15,243 nt of DNA from CAJXOW01 sp964421495 (GTDB lineage Bacteria > Bacteroidota > Rhodothermia > Balneolales > Balneolaceae). Positions 15,169 to 15,243 of this stretch are shown here, in pieces. The notes beneath the pieces were generated by a model. The model did not search any database. It worked only from the letters and a program-made list of their open reading frames with translations, and was not told the origin of the DNA. The stretch is from assembly GCA_964421495.1 (NCBI GenBank), contig CAYQXO010000070.1:1-15243 (forward strand). The letters are read 5' to 3'. Made by a program: the position numbers and the translations under genes. Position 1 is the stretch's first letter. Every line of letters begins with the position of its first letter.

Positions 15169-15243
15169 GGGTTAGGAAAGATAATATAGGGGAAAGAGGG
15201 GTAATTTACGCGCTGTTAGTGTTAAATTTCATTAACATTTCAA

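Overview
The window looks like chromosomal DNA from a member of the Balneolaeota/Rhodothermota or a related Bacteroidetes-side lineage. Two large secreted proteins end in the Por/type IX secretion (T9SS) C-terminal tail with the NPFNPxT motif. There are also a YaiO-type outer-membrane barrel, an ExoD protein, a large mannose-6-phosphate isomerase of the kind seen in Bacteroidetes, and several genes with weak or absent Shine-Dalgarno sequences. The assignment is inferred from gene content and no marker gene is present. I see no tRNA, rRNA, CRISPR array or intact transposase.

Layout. (1) Bases 1-3669 hold a tightly packed plus-strand run: the 3' end of an unidentified gene, a small type II mannose-6-phosphate isomerase-like cupin, a 609-residue class I mannose-6-phosphate isomerase with an extra N-terminal domain, and a YdcF/DUF218 lipoprotein. 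The last three are coupled by a 4-base overlap and a 1-base gap, so they probably form one operon. (2) Bases 3670-3942 carry three inverted repeats ahead of a lone GH127-type (DUF1680) glycoside hydrolase lipoprotein (3943-6006). (3) A bidirectional terminator at 6038-6075 separates it from a minus-strand exoD-like gene (6137-6730). Next to that lies a short minus-strand open frame (6778-7053) that I read as the internally deleted relic of a large M14 zinc carboxypeptidase. (4) A TPR plus YaiO-type barrel gene (7365-8621) is followed by a roughly 144-bp imperfect palindrome (8679-8822) and a cold-shock protein gene with its own terminator (8983-9264). (5) Two large secreted proteins converge on a terminator at 12482-12517. 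The plus-strand one (9802-12447) has a cupredoxin-like domain, four CHRD repeats and a T9SS tail. The minus-strand one (12516-15119) has beta-rich N-terminal repeats, two CARDB-like domains, an FN3 domain and a T9SS tail.

Working together: the left operon links mannose-6-phosphate/fructose-6-phosphate interconversion to an envelope lipoprotein. Most other genes encode envelope, periplasmic or secreted products. I found no clearly new multigene system. The most notable items are the architecture of the copper-site/4xCHRD secreted protein, the M14 relic, the two-domain isomerase next to its cupin partner, and several unassigned inverted repeats.
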